A stretch of 64,000 bases of DNA, taken from assembly GCF_030316845.1 (NCBI RefSeq), contig NZ_JASZYS010000012.1, forward strand, positions 62,001 through 126,000, in the 5' to 3' direction. Source of the stretch: Variovorax davisae (GTDB taxonomy: Bacteria > Pseudomonadota > Gammaproteobacteria > Burkholderiales > Burkholderiaceae_C). Positions 24,227-32,042 of this stretch are shown one piece after another. Made by a program: the position numbers and the translations under genes. Numbering within the stretch: the stretch's first letter is position 1; the number at the start of each line of letters is the position of its first letter. The notes under the pieces are model-generated. The model had not been told where the DNA came from and made no database searches. It was given only the letters and a program-made list of their open reading frames with translations.

Positions 24227-24264
24227 TGTGCGATCATGAAAGCACTTGCGCGATCATCGCGCAA
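24227..24264 (+). promoter_or_regulatory. Three-copy operator for the pobA regulator
   Basis: Three copies of TGYGCGATSA occur: direct copies at 24227-24236 and 24247-24256, and an inverted one formed by the 19-base near-perfect palindrome TTGCGCGATCATCGCGCAA (24246-24264). The direct copies are exactly 20 bases apart. PobR and PcaU of Acinetobacter bind the same kind of arrangement, a palindrome plus one extra direct 10-mer. The site ends 12 bases before the regulator start, so it can also mediate autoregulation. Confidence 0.7.
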
Positions 24265-24276
24265 TCCCTTTCGACC

Positions 24277-25047
24277 ATGACCATCGCCAAAGCAGATTTC
24301 ATCGAGGGCATTGCCAAGGGCATGGCCGTGCTCGAGAGCTTCGACACCGAGCGCCAGCGGCTCAACGCCACCCTGGCCGCCGAGCGGGCCGGGCTCACGC
24401 GCGCCGCGGCCCGGCGCCACCTGCTGACCCTGGCGCACCTGGGCTACCTGGAAACCGACGGCAGCTATTTCTGGATGTCGCCCAAGGTGCTGCGCTTCTC
24501 GGGCAGCTACCTGGCGTCGTCGCGGCTGCCGCGGGCGCTGCAGCCGACCCTGAACCGGCTCGCGGCCCAGACCCAGGAGTCGTTCTCGGCCGTGGTGCTC
24601 GACGGCGAGGAGGTGGTGATCGTCGCGCGCAGCGGCAGCTACGCGGCGCCGACCCGGGTGCTCGCCTACGGCCTGCATCTCGGGGCCCGGCTGCCGGCGC
24701 ACGCGACCTCCACCGGCCGGGTGCTGCTGGCCGCGCTCAGCCCGGCCCAGCTCACCGAATGGCTCAAGGCGCGGCGGCTGTCGCGGCTGACGCCACAGAC
24801 CATCACCCAGGCCCGGGGGCTGCGCCAGCGCATCGCGCAGGCCCGCAAGGACGACTTCTGCTTTGCCAGCGAGGAGCACGAACTCGGCGTCCAGGCCTTG
24901 GCGGTGCCGCTGCGCGACATGCAGGGGCGCACGGTGGCGGCGCTCAACGTGGTGCTGTCGGGCGGCCGCTACCAGGAGGAGGTCCTGCGCCGCGACCTGC
25001 TGCCGCTGTTGTTCGATGCGGCCCGAGAGGTCAGGGCCCTGCTGTGA
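24277..25047 (+). CDS. pobR: IclR-family regulator of pobA (PobR/PcaU-like)
   Basis: A 256-residue IclR-type regulator starting MTIAKADFIEGIAKGMAVLE, where FIxGIAKGxxVLE is typical of the PcaR/PcaU/PobR subgroup. The winged helix lies at about residues 15-75 (AAERAGLTRAAARRHLLTLA). The effector domain has LPAHATSTGRVLLAALSP and the C-terminal EEHELGVQALAVPLRD. The subgroup controls aromatic catabolism in response to 4-hydroxybenzoate or protocatechuate. Divergence from pobA and the three-copy operator in the gap make PobR the likeliest assignment. An open frame extends upstream into the operator and is rejected. Confidence 0.88.
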   Translation: MTIAKADFIEGIAKGMAVLESFDTERQRLNATLAAERAGLTRAAARRHLLTLAHLGYLETDGSYFWMSPKVLRFSGSYLASSRLPRALQPTLNRLAAQTQESFSAVVLDGEEVVIVARSGSYAAPTRVLAYGLHLGARLPAHATSTGRVLLAALSPAQLTEWLKARRLSRLTPQTITQARGLRQRIAQARKDDFCFASEEHELGVQALAVPLRDMQGRTVAALNVVLSGGRYQEEVLRRDLLPLLFDAAREVRALL

Positions 25048-25088
25048 GTCGCTACCATCGCGTTCGGCCCACCGCGGAAGACTGAACC

Positions 25089-25748
25089 ATGCGACTGCTG
25101 CTGCTCGAAGACGATGTGATGATCGGCGAAGCCGTGCTCGACCTGCTGCGGGCGGAGCAGTACGCGGTCGACTGGGTCAAGGACGGCGAGGCCGCCGACA
25201 CCGCCCTGCGCACGCAGCAGTACGACCTGGTGCTGCTCGACCTCGGCGTGCCGCGCCGCGACGGGCTCGACGTGCTGCGCGCGCTGCGGGCCCGCAAGCA
25301 GCGCATGCCGGTGCTGATCGCGACCGCGCGCGACTCGGTCGCCCAGCGCATCGAGGGGCTCGATGCCGGCGCCGACGACTACGTGCTCAAGCCCTACGAC
25401 CTCGACGAGCTGCTGGCCCGCATCCGGGCGCTGCTGCGGCGGGCCTCCGGGCGGGCCGAGCCGGTCTACGAGCACATGGGCGTGAGCGTCAATCCGGCCA
25501 CCCGCGAGGTCAGCGTGGGCGGCCAGCCGGTGATCCTGTCGGCGCGCGAGTGGGCGGTGCTGGAGCCGCTGCTGGCCCGGCCCGGCATGGTGCTGTCGCG
25601 GGCCCAGCTCGAGGAGAAACTCTACAGCTGGAAGGACGAGATCAGCAGCAACGCGGTCGAGGTCTATGTGCATGGGCTGCGCAAGAAGCTGGGCGCCGAC
25701 CTGATCCGCAACGTGCGGGGGGTGGGCTACATGGTGCCCAAGGAATGA
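25089..25748 (+). CDS. OmpR-family response regulator
   Basis: A 219-residue response regulator. The receiver domain (residues 1-115) has the acidic pair E7-D8-D9, phospho-acceptor D51 (VLLDLGVPRRDGL) and the conserved Lys in VLKPYDLDEL. The winged-helix domain (about 125-219) shows LSAREWAVLEPLLARPG, SSNAVEVYVHGLRKKL and the wing IRNVRGVGYMV. It resembles QseB/TctD/PmrA-type regulators. The sensor kinase gene follows 85 bases later across an intergenic repeat, and a DegP-type protease gene follows the kinase, which hints at an envelope-related role, but no ligand can be named. Confidence 0.93.
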   Translation: MRLLLLEDDVMIGEAVLDLLRAEQYAVDWVKDGEAADTALRTQQYDLVLLDLGVPRRDGLDVLRALRARKQRMPVLIATARDSVAQRIEGLDAGADDYVLKPYDLDELLARIRALLRRASGRAEPVYEHMGVSVNPATREVSVGGQPVILSAREWAVLEPLLARPGMVLSRAQLEEKLYSWKDEISSNAVEVYVHGLRKKLGADLIRNVRGVGYMVPKE

Positions 25749-25833
25749 AGAGCGCCGCGCCGGGCCGCCCCAAGCAAGCTCGCGCCCCCTCGGGGGGCAG
25801 CGAGGACACGAAGTGCCGAGCGTGGGGGCATCG
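25749..25833 (+). repeat. Intergenic repeat copy A
   Basis: A GC-rich segment between regulator and kinase with a hairpin (GCCCCC/GGGGGC near 25783) and the string GGACACGAAGTGCCG at 25804-25818, shared with copy B at 27237. I recall many similar copies in Variovorax genomes, which could not be checked here. Confidence 0.5.
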
Positions 25834-27144
25834 ATGAAGTCGCTCCGGGCCCGGTTGCTGTGGTTCCTGTTGGCCGCCATCGTGCTGGCGGCGGGCACCC
25901 AGGCCGTCGTCACCTACCGCGCGGTGCTCGAGGCGGCCGACGACATCTTCGACCAGCACATGCAGCAGATGGCGCTGTCGCTGCGTGCCGGCCTGCCGCC
26001 GAGTTCCACGGTCGGCGGCCTCGGCGGCGGCGAGGAGAATTTCGAGTTCATCGTCCAGATCTGGACCCTGGACGGCATCCGGATCTTCGATTCGGCCGCC
26101 CAGTCGGCGCTGCCGCAGCGTGCGGTGCTCGGCTTCTCCAACGTGAAGGCGCGCGGCACCACCTACCGCGTGTTCTCGCTGGCGACCGGGGCGCTGGTGA
26201 TCCAGGTGGCGCAGGACATGGCGGCGCGGCGCCGCATGGCGGGCACGCTGGCCCTGCGCACCGTCGGGCCGATCGTGCTGGCAGCGCCGCTCTTGATGCT
26301 GGTGGTCTGGTGGGTGGTGAGCCGCTCGCTGGCCCCGGTGGCCCGGGTGCGCCGCCAGGTGGCGACCCGGCAGGCCGACGACCTGTCGCCGCTCAACGAG
26401 GCCGACCTGCCCGAGGAGGTGCGGCCGCTGGTGCACGAGCTGAACCTGCTGTTCGTGCGGGTGCGCCAGGCCTTCGAGGCCCAGAAGCACTTCGTCGCCG
26501 ACGCGGCGCACGAGCTGCGCTCGCCGCTGGCGGCGCTCAAGCTGCAGGTGCAGGGCCTGCAGCGGGCCGCCGACGACGCGACGCGCGAGCTGGCGGTGGC
26601 CCGGCTGGCCGCCGGCATCGACCGGGCGACCCGGCTGGTCGAGCAGATGCTGGCCCTGGCACGGCACGAGGCCAGCGCGGCGGCTGGCGCTCAGCCGGAA
26701 GCGGTCAGTCTGCCCGAGGTGGCGCGTCTGGCGATTTCCGACACCGTGGCCGCGGCCCAGTCGCGCGACATCGACATCGGCATGGCGCGGGCCGACCCGG
26801 CGACGGTGCGGGGCCAGCCGGAAGCGTTGCGCACGCTCTTGCGCAACCTGATCGACAACGCGGTCAAGTACACGCCGCCCGGCGGCCGTGTCGACGTCGG
26901 GATCGCCGCCGGCCCGGGCGGGGTCGAACTGAGCGTCGACGACAGCGGACCCGGCCTGCCCGAGAGCGAGCGCGAGCGCGTGCTCGACCGCTTCTACCGC
27001 GCCGGCCAGGCCCAGGCCCCCGGCAGCGGCCTGGGCCTGTCGATCGTCAAGTCGATCGCCGACCTGCACGGCGCGGCCGTGTCGCTGGAGCCATCGTCTC
27101 TCGGCGGCCTGCGCGTTCTGGTTCGCTTCCCCGCCGCGGCCTGA
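25834..27144 (+). CDS. Two-component sensor histidine kinase
   Basis: A 436-residue membrane kinase paired with the preceding regulator. Order: first helix at about 3-25 (LRARLLWFLLAAIVLAAGTQ), a periplasmic sensor of about 120 residues, second helix at about 150-170 (IVLAAPLLMLVVWWVV), a HAMP-like linker, the dimerisation H-box HFVADAAHELRSPLAALKLQ, then the ATP-binding domain with N box LLRNLIDNAVKYTPP, G1 box VDDSGPGLP and G2 box GSGLGLSIVKSIADLHG. The layout resembles QseC/TctE kinases. The ATG at 25834 was chosen; a GTG at 25813 would add seven residues inside the upstream repeat. The stimulus is unknown. Confidence 0.93.
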   Translation: MKSLRARLLWFLLAAIVLAAGTQAVVTYRAVLEAADDIFDQHMQQMALSLRAGLPPSSTVGGLGGGEENFEFIVQIWTLDGIRIFDSAAQSALPQRAVLGFSNVKARGTTYRVFSLATGALVIQVAQDMAARRRMAGTLALRTVGPIVLAAPLLMLVVWWVVSRSLAPVARVRRQVATRQADDLSPLNEADLPEEVRPLVHELNLLFVRVRQAFEAQKHFVADAAHELRSPLAALKLQVQGLQRAADDATRELAVARLAAGIDRATRLVEQMLALARHEASAAAGAQPEAVSLPEVARLAISDTVAAAQSRDIDIGMARADPATVRGQPEALRTLLRNLIDNAVKYTPPGGRVDVGIAAGPGGVELSVDDSGPGLPESERERVLDRFYRAGQAQAPGSGLGLSIVKSIADLHGAAVSLEPSSLGGLRVLVRFPAAA

Positions 27145-27146
27145 CT

Positions 27147-27275
27147 GCCCCGGCCGGCGCAGCCCGGCCCGTTGGTGAACCACCGCGGAACTGGCTTTGC
27201 CAGGCCGCTGGCTCTGGCAGCGACTGGAGGCGCCCGGACACGAAGTGCCGGGCAACCTGGGGGCGAGCCAATTTA
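27147..27275 (+). repeat. Intergenic repeat copy B
   Basis: A GC-rich segment downstream of the kinase gene containing GGACACGAAGTGCCG (27237-27251) followed by GGCAACCTGGGGGC. Only this 3' part matches copy A; the rest, with a short inverted repeat around TGGCTTTGCCA, is different. Confidence 0.45.
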
Positions 27276-27342
27276 AGCCGGGCCTAAGCCAGGGGCCCGA
27301 CATTCCTTTCGTGCTCTCTTCCCACACTCGAAAGGATTTCTG

Positions 27343-28842
27343 ATGAAAACCGGTTTGACCTCGCCCCGCGCGCTCGTGCTTTCGCTGGCAGCCGCCGGCG
27401 TGATCGGTGCCGTCGGCACTGGCGCCTACACCAGCGCCCGTGCCGTGGCCGCGCCCCCGGCGCAGGCCGTTGCCGTCGCTGGCACCACCGCCGCTGGCAC
27501 CAGCGCGCCGACGGTGTCCATGCCCGACTTCTCCACCATCACCGCCCGCGACGGCCAGGCGGTGGTCAACATCAGCGTCACCGGCACCACCAAGACGGCC
27601 GCCGCCGAAGGCGGCCCGCAGATGGATCCGGACGATCCGATGTACGAGTTCTACCGCCGCTTCGGTGGCGGCCAGGGCCCGCGCGGCCAGCAGCAGCCGC
27701 AGCGCGAGACCCCGGTCCGCGGCCAGGGCTCGGGCTTCATCCTGAGCGCCGACGGCATCATCCTGACCAACGCCCACGTCGTGAAGGACGCCAAGGAAGT
27801 CACGGTCAAGCTGACCGATCGCCGCGAGTTCAGCGCCAAGGTGCTCGGTTCGGACCCCAAGACCGACGTCGCCGTGATCAAGATCGAGGCCAAGAACCTG
27901 CCGGTGCTGGCGGTCGGCAGCACGAAGACCCTGAAGGCTGGCGAATGGGTGCTGGCCATCGGCTCGCCGTTCGGCTTCGAGAACACCGTCACCGCCGGCG
28001 TGGTCAGTGCCAAGGGCCGCTCGCTGCCGGACGACGGCTACGTGCCCTTCATCCAGACCGACGTCGCGATCAATCCGGGCAACTCCGGCGGCCCGCTGCT
28101 CAACACGCGCGGGGAGGTGGTCGGCATCAACTCGCAGATCTACAGCCGCAGCGGCGGCTACCAGGGCGTGTCGTTCGCGATCCCGATCGAGGTCGCGATG
28201 CAGGTCAAGGACCAGATCGTCGCCACCGGCCGCGCCACCCATGCGCGCCTGGGCGTCGCGGTCCAGGAAGTGAACCAGGCCTTTGCCGATTCGTTCAAGC
28301 TCGACAAGCCCGAGGGCGCGCTGGTCTCGAACGTCGAGAAGGGCGGCCCGGCCGACCAGGCCGGCCTGCGCTCGGGCGACGTGATCCGCAAGGTCGACGG
28401 CGAGCCGATCGTGGCCTCGGGCGACCTGCCGGCGCTGATCGGCCAGAGGAAGCCCGGCAGCAAGATCACGCTCGAGATCTGGCGCCAGGGTGCGCGCGAG
28501 GAAATCTCCGCCAAGCTGGGCGACGCGGCCGAGAAGGGCACCGCGGTGGCGAAGAACGAGGAGGGCGGCGCCAAGCAGGGCAAGCTCGGTCTCGCGCTGC
28601 GCCCGCTGCAGCCGCAGGAACAGCGTGAAGCCCAGGTCGACGGCGGCCTGCTGATCGCGGAGGTCGCGGGCCCGGCGGCGCTGGCCGGCGTGCAGACCGG
28701 CGACGTGCTGCTGGCCATCAACGGCACGCCGGCCAAGAGCATCGACCAGGTGCGCGAGGTGGTGGCCAAGGCCGACAGGTCGGTGGCGCTGCTGATCCAG
28801 CGCGACGGCAACAAGATCTTCGTGCCGGTCCGCCTGGGCTGA
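27343..28842 (+). CDS. DegP/HtrA-family periplasmic serine protease (Do type, MucD-like)
   Basis: A 499-residue periplasmic protease/chaperone that degrades misfolded envelope proteins. A signal-like segment lies at about 8-37. The trypsin-like domain has the triad H145 (LTNAHVVKD), D175 (KTDVAVIK) and S248 (NPGNSGGPL). Two PDZ domains follow, the first around 275-375 (PADQAGLRSGDVIRKVDG) and the second around 400-499 (AALAGVQTGDVLLAINGTP). The residue after the signal region is Ala/Pro-rich. AAAGGA precedes the ATG. It lies 198 bases behind the two-component genes and could be one of their targets; that is only suggested by position. Confidence 0.94.
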   Translation: MKTGLTSPRALVLSLAAAGVIGAVGTGAYTSARAVAAPPAQAVAVAGTTAAGTSAPTVSMPDFSTITARDGQAVVNISVTGTTKTAAAEGGPQMDPDDPMYEFYRRFGGGQGPRGQQQPQRETPVRGQGSGFILSADGIILTNAHVVKDAKEVTVKLTDRREFSAKVLGSDPKTDVAVIKIEAKNLPVLAVGSTKTLKAGEWVLAIGSPFGFENTVTAGVVSAKGRSLPDDGYVPFIQTDVAINPGNSGGPLLNTRGEVVGINSQIYSRSGGYQGVSFAIPIEVAMQVKDQIVATGRATHARLGVAVQEVNQAFADSFKLDKPEGALVSNVEKGGPADQAGLRSGDVIRKVDGEPIVASGDLPALIGQRKPGSKITLEIWRQGAREEISAKLGDAAEKGTAVAKNEEGGAKQGKLGLALRPLQPQEQREAQVDGGLLIAEVAGPAALAGVQTGDVLLAINGTPAKSIDQVREVVAKADRSVALLIQRDGNKIFVPVRLG

Positions 28843-28983
28843 CGGGCTGCGCTCGAGGGACCGGCCGATTGCGACTTAGTGCCGGTCTCGCGGGCCGATC
28901 GTCAGGACAGCGTGCAAAAGTGCCTTGGCGATCAAATCACCGCCCAGTAACAATCCAGGCTTCACTGATCGAAAGGTTTCCCG

Positions 28984-29322
28984 GTGGCACTTCGCGATAT
29001 AGCGCTGACTGTTCTCGAGCTGGAGCCCAATGAATTCCATTGGGTTCTGATGGAGGCAGTCCAGGCCGAGTCCGAGGATTGCCTGGGATTCAGGCCGATC
29101 GACTGCTCGACACAGGGCGTTCCCGACTATTCGGAAGCGCTGATCCAGGGCGCCTCGGCGCTTCGCGTGCTGCAAGGCCTCGCGCCCTTCGGCAAGCCGA
29201 AGACGCCGGTCAGCATCGGCGAGAGCACCGCGGCCCCCTTGCCCGACGCGGGCGGGGTGACCACCGCCTTCTCCAGCGGCCCGGACTCGTGCATGTTCAC
29301 CACCGACCATTCGATTCTCTAG
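28984..29322 (+). CDS. Hypothetical protein, 112 residues
   Basis: I do not recognise this family. The frame starts at GTG 28984 (MALRDIALTVLELEPNEFHW) with AAAGG ten bases upstream; no ATG lies nearby. The N-terminal 75 residues have a natural mix of acidic and hydrophobic residues (VLMEAVQAESEDCLGFRPI, YSEALIQGASALRVLQGLAP). The tail is Gly/Ser/Pro-rich and ends CMFTTDHSIL. There is no signal peptide or membrane segment, and it contains two cysteines. Codon use looks like that of a real gene. It converges with a short minus-strand frame 10 bases away. Confidence 0.6.
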   Translation: MALRDIALTVLELEPNEFHWVLMEAVQAESEDCLGFRPIDCSTQGVPDYSEALIQGASALRVLQGLAPFGKPKTPVSIGESTAAPLPDAGGVTTAFSSGPDSCMFTTDHSIL

Positions 29323-29332
29323 GGGCCTGCGT

Positions 29333-29536
29333 TCAACGGCCCTGGGCATCGAAGTGCAGGGCCGTGACCGCGATCACCTGGGCCGCCCGCGAGCGGATGG
29401 TGCCTCGCTGCGACACGCCGCGCAGCACCAGCAACGGCGGGGCCGGCGTGCGGCAGGGCGCCGGGGACCGGCGATGAAAGCCGACCGCCGCGAACGGCAG
29501 CAGAAATCTGGCAGCGAGCGTGTCGGGATGTTGCAT
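29333..29536 (-). CDS. Possible small hypothetical protein, 67 residues
   Basis: A short frame with ATG at 29534-29536 (MQHPDTLAARFLLPFAAVGF) and AGGA close upstream. It has a weakly hydrophobic first 20 residues, then a basic region (HRRSPAPCRTPAPP, RGTIRSRAAQ). No family is recognised, and similar frames can arise by chance at this GC content, so the call is tentative. Confidence 0.35.
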   Translation of the reverse strand: MQHPDTLAARFLLPFAAVGFHRRSPAPCRTPAPPLLVLRGVSQRGTIRSRAAQVIAVTALHFDAQGR

Positions 29537-29662
29537 GATCCTGAAGTTACGCGGCCGCCGCTCTTTCGCCCATCTCTCCGAAGGAGGCATGGCACCCCCA
29601 AAGCGGCATAGACCGGAAGGGCGGCCATGCGTTCAGGCATTCACCATGGAGAGCAAGGAACA

Positions 29663-30043
29663 ATGACGAGATTGATCGTGTTGCAGAAGAACGGTTCGGC
29701 CAAGCAGGTCAACATGACCCGCACCCCCTTCGTCGTCGGCCGCGCCGACAGCTGCGACCTGGTGCTGGACAACCCGCTCGTGAGCCGCTCCCACGCGGTG
29801 TTCGAGGCGGTGGGCAACGCCATGACGATCCGCGATCTGCAGAGCCACAACGGGACCTACGTCAATGGCCAGCGGGTCGAGGGCACCGAATTGGGCAACG
29901 GCGACGAAATCAAGATCGGCGGCTATCAGATCCGCTTCCTGTCGCAGGGCGGTCCGATCGGGGCCGCGGAGGCGCTGCGGCTGGTGACCGTGCCGGGCCG
30001 CCTGGCCGACATCGACCTGCAGCGGCTGAACGCCAAGCCCTGA
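29663..30043 (+). CDS. FHA-domain protein
   Basis: A 126-residue cytoplasmic protein made of one forkhead-associated domain, a phosphothreonine-binding module. Visible motifs are VVGRADSCDLVLDNPLVSRS, the core GR..SH pair, then HAVFEAVGN and LQSHNGTYVNGQRV, ending in GDEIKIGGYQIRFL. The ATG at 29663 has AAGGAA seven bases upstream, and the longer frame upstream is not FHA-like. No kinase or phosphatase gene is next to it, so its partner is unknown. The gene lies 138 bases before a small membrane protein gene. Confidence 0.9.
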   Translation: MTRLIVLQKNGSAKQVNMTRTPFVVGRADSCDLVLDNPLVSRSHAVFEAVGNAMTIRDLQSHNGTYVNGQRVEGTELGNGDEIKIGGYQIRFLSQGGPIGAAEALRLVTVPGRLADIDLQRLNAKP

Positions 30044-30089
30044 GCGGTGCCAGCCTCGAAAGATGCTGGAAAAAAGGAAGTAAGTCGCA

Positions 30090-30101
30090 ATCCGATCGGA
30101 T
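30090..30101. promoter_or_regulatory. 12-base perfect palindrome
   Basis: ATCCGATCGGAT lies 80 bases before the small membrane protein gene. It is a possible operator, with no further support. Confidence 0.25.
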
Positions 30102-30181
30102 AGCAACACAAGCCGTTCGGCTGATTCCCGTCAGCCCGTTTGCGGCGCACAGTGAGCGCTCGACGACTCCGGGAGCACAGC

Positions 30182-30343
30182 ATGGACTCTGAGGTCTTGA
30201 CCCTTGGCGTACTGGCGATCCTGGTGGCGGGCGGCTGGCTGATCGACGTCCTGAGTCATCGGGGGGCATCGCCGCTGCAGCGCCGCATGGTCCACCAGAT
30301 CAAGAAATCGGCCGACACGATTCGCGGGGCACCGCTGCGCTGA
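30182..30343 (+). CDS. Small single-helix membrane protein, 53 residues
   Basis: A short frame, MDSEVLTLGVLAILVAGGWL, giving one transmembrane helix near the N-terminus, then a basic cytoplasmic tail (RRMVHQIKKSADTIRG). GGGAG lies about eight bases before the ATG. No family is recognised. It sits between the FHA gene and the GGDEF-EAL gene on the same strand; any functional link is speculative. Confidence 0.5.
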   Translation: MDSEVLTLGVLAILVAGGWLIDVLSHRGASPLQRRMVHQIKKSADTIRGAPLR

Positions 30344-30400
30344 TCCGATCCGTCATCGGGGGGACGTCGGGCGCTTCGTTTTCCGTGAACAATAGCGCCC

Positions 30401-32038
30401 ATGCCCACCCGCACCCTCGTTGGCCACCTCAAGATTTGCGATGGATTGATTCTCTGGGCCGACGAAGACGCGCACACGCTGCTCGACTATCCGTCGGGCG
30501 CGCTCACGGACATGCCCTTCGACGATGTCCTGCCGCCCGCTTCCGGCACCGAGATGAACCTCCCGGCGCGCGGCGCGGTCGATGGCCGCCGGGTCGTGCT
30601 GCGGGCCCGGCACGGCCACACGATCATGGCCGACCTGCGCGGCGAGCGCATGGACGACCGATGCGTGCTGTGGAGCTTCACGCCGACGGCGCGCGGCGTG
30701 CGCGGCGAGCGGCTCGACCTGCTGTCGCGCCATGACGCGCTGACGCGGCTGCCCAATCGCGTGCCCTCGGCCGAGGAGCTCAATCCGGCACCGGTGCGCA
30801 ACGGCGACGGCGAGCGCCTGCTGGCGGTCTGCTACCTCGACCTCGACCATTTCCGCGACATCAACGAGAGCTTCGGCCCGGTGGGCGGAGATGCGGTGCT
30901 GCGCGAGGTGGCGCGCCGCCTGAAGGCCGCGGTGCCGGGCGATGCCAGCGTGGCCCGGGTCGGCGGCGACGAGTTCGCGCTGCTGCTGTTCGTCAACGAC
31001 GCGGCGCATTCCGAGGCCTTGCTGGAGCAGATCCTGGCCCGGCTGGCGCATCCGTTCCGGCTCCAGGACCGCTCGGCGCGGCTGCGCATCAGCGTCGGCG
31101 TGTCGCTGATGCGCCTGGGCGAGCAGCCGACCGAGGTCATGCTGCAGCAGGCGCAGCATGCGGTGTTCTTTGCCAAGCGGGCCGGCGGCAGCCAGGTCCA
31201 TTTCTTCGATGCCGGCCAGGCGCACGAAGAACAGCAGGAACAGCGCATCCGCGAGCGGATCCAGGCCGGCCTGGCGAACCACGAGTTCCTGCTGGCCTAC
31301 CAGCCCAAGGTCGACATGCAGTGCGGCCGGGTGATCGGCTTCGAGGCCCTGGTGCGCTGGCAACATCCCGAGCGGGGGCTGCTGCAGCCCTCCGCCTTCG
31401 TGCCGATGATCGAGGACCACGAACTGGTGGAGCAGCTCGGCGACTGGGCCATCGGCGAGGCGGTGCGGCAGGCGGCCGACTGGCTGGCTGCGGGAGTCCA
31501 GACCTCGGTCAGCGTCAACATCAGTCCGCGCCACCTGCTGCGGCCGGATTTCATCGAGCGGCTGGGCTTCCACCTGGGGCGCTTTCCGCAGCTGCACGCG
31601 GGCGTGCTCGAGCTCGAGATCCTCGAGACCACCGCCATCAAGGACTTCGGCGCCGTCGCCGATTTCATCGGCGCCTGCAAGGCGCTCGGGGTGCCGGTGG
31701 TCATGGACGACTTCGGCACCGGCTATTCGTCGCTGACCTACCTGCGGCGCCTGCCCGTGACCGCGCTCAAGCTCGACCAGTCCTTCGTGCGCGGCATGCT
31801 CGAGGATCCGGAGGACGAGGCGATCATCCGCGGCATCCTGGTGATGGCGCGCGGCTTCGGCCGCAAGACCATCGCCGAAGGGGTGGAGTCGGTGGCGCAC
31901 GGCAATGCGCTGCTGGCGCTCGGCTGCACGCTCGGGCAGGGCTACGGCATCGCCAAGCCGCTGCCGGCCGCCGAGGTGCCGGCGTGGATCGCCGGCTTCG
32001 AGCAGGCGCCGCCCTGGGGCCGGGCGGCGGGCTGCTGA
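30401..32038 (+). CDS. GGDEF-EAL c-di-GMP turnover protein
   Basis: A 545-residue cytoplasmic protein. The N-terminal ~105 residues look PAS-like. The GGDEF domain (about 106-270) has an intact active site, GGDEF at 188-192, but no RxxD inhibitory site in front of it. The EAL domain (about 280-540) has EAL at 315-317 plus the other catalytic residues: Asn in SVNISPRH, Glu in LEILETTA, the DD pair in VMDDFGTGYSSL, Lys in LKLDQSFV, Glu in TIAEGVES and Gln in TLGQGYGIAKPL. Both synthesis and hydrolysis are therefore possible. It ends five bases from the converging bcsC stop, which suggests local control of cellulose output, as in other bcs loci with an adjacent c-di-GMP enzyme. Confidence 0.92.
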   Translation: MPTRTLVGHLKICDGLILWADEDAHTLLDYPSGALTDMPFDDVLPPASGTEMNLPARGAVDGRRVVLRARHGHTIMADLRGERMDDRCVLWSFTPTARGVRGERLDLLSRHDALTRLPNRVPSAEELNPAPVRNGDGERLLAVCYLDLDHFRDINESFGPVGGDAVLREVARRLKAAVPGDASVARVGGDEFALLLFVNDAAHSEALLEQILARLAHPFRLQDRSARLRISVGVSLMRLGEQPTEVMLQQAQHAVFFAKRAGGSQVHFFDAGQAHEEQQEQRIRERIQAGLANHEFLLAYQPKVDMQCGRVIGFEALVRWQHPERGLLQPSAFVPMIEDHELVEQLGDWAIGEAVRQAADWLAAGVQTSVSVNISPRHLLRPDFIERLGFHLGRFPQLHAGVLELEILETTAIKDFGAVADFIGACKALGVPVVMDDFGTGYSSLTYLRRLPVTALKLDQSFVRGMLEDPEDEAIIRGILVMARGFGRKTIAEGVESVAHGNALLALGCTLGQGYGIAKPLPAAEVPAWIAGFEQAPPWGRAAGC

Positions 32039-32042
32039 GCCC

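Noticed and set aside
25749..27275. Insertion sequence around the kinase gene
   Set aside because: The flanking repeats share only short parts, there is no transposase and no target duplication.
25642..28242. 866-codon minus-strand frame spanning the kinase and protease genes
   Set aside because: Crosses two well-supported plus-strand genes and intergenic repeats; composition typical of an antisense shadow.
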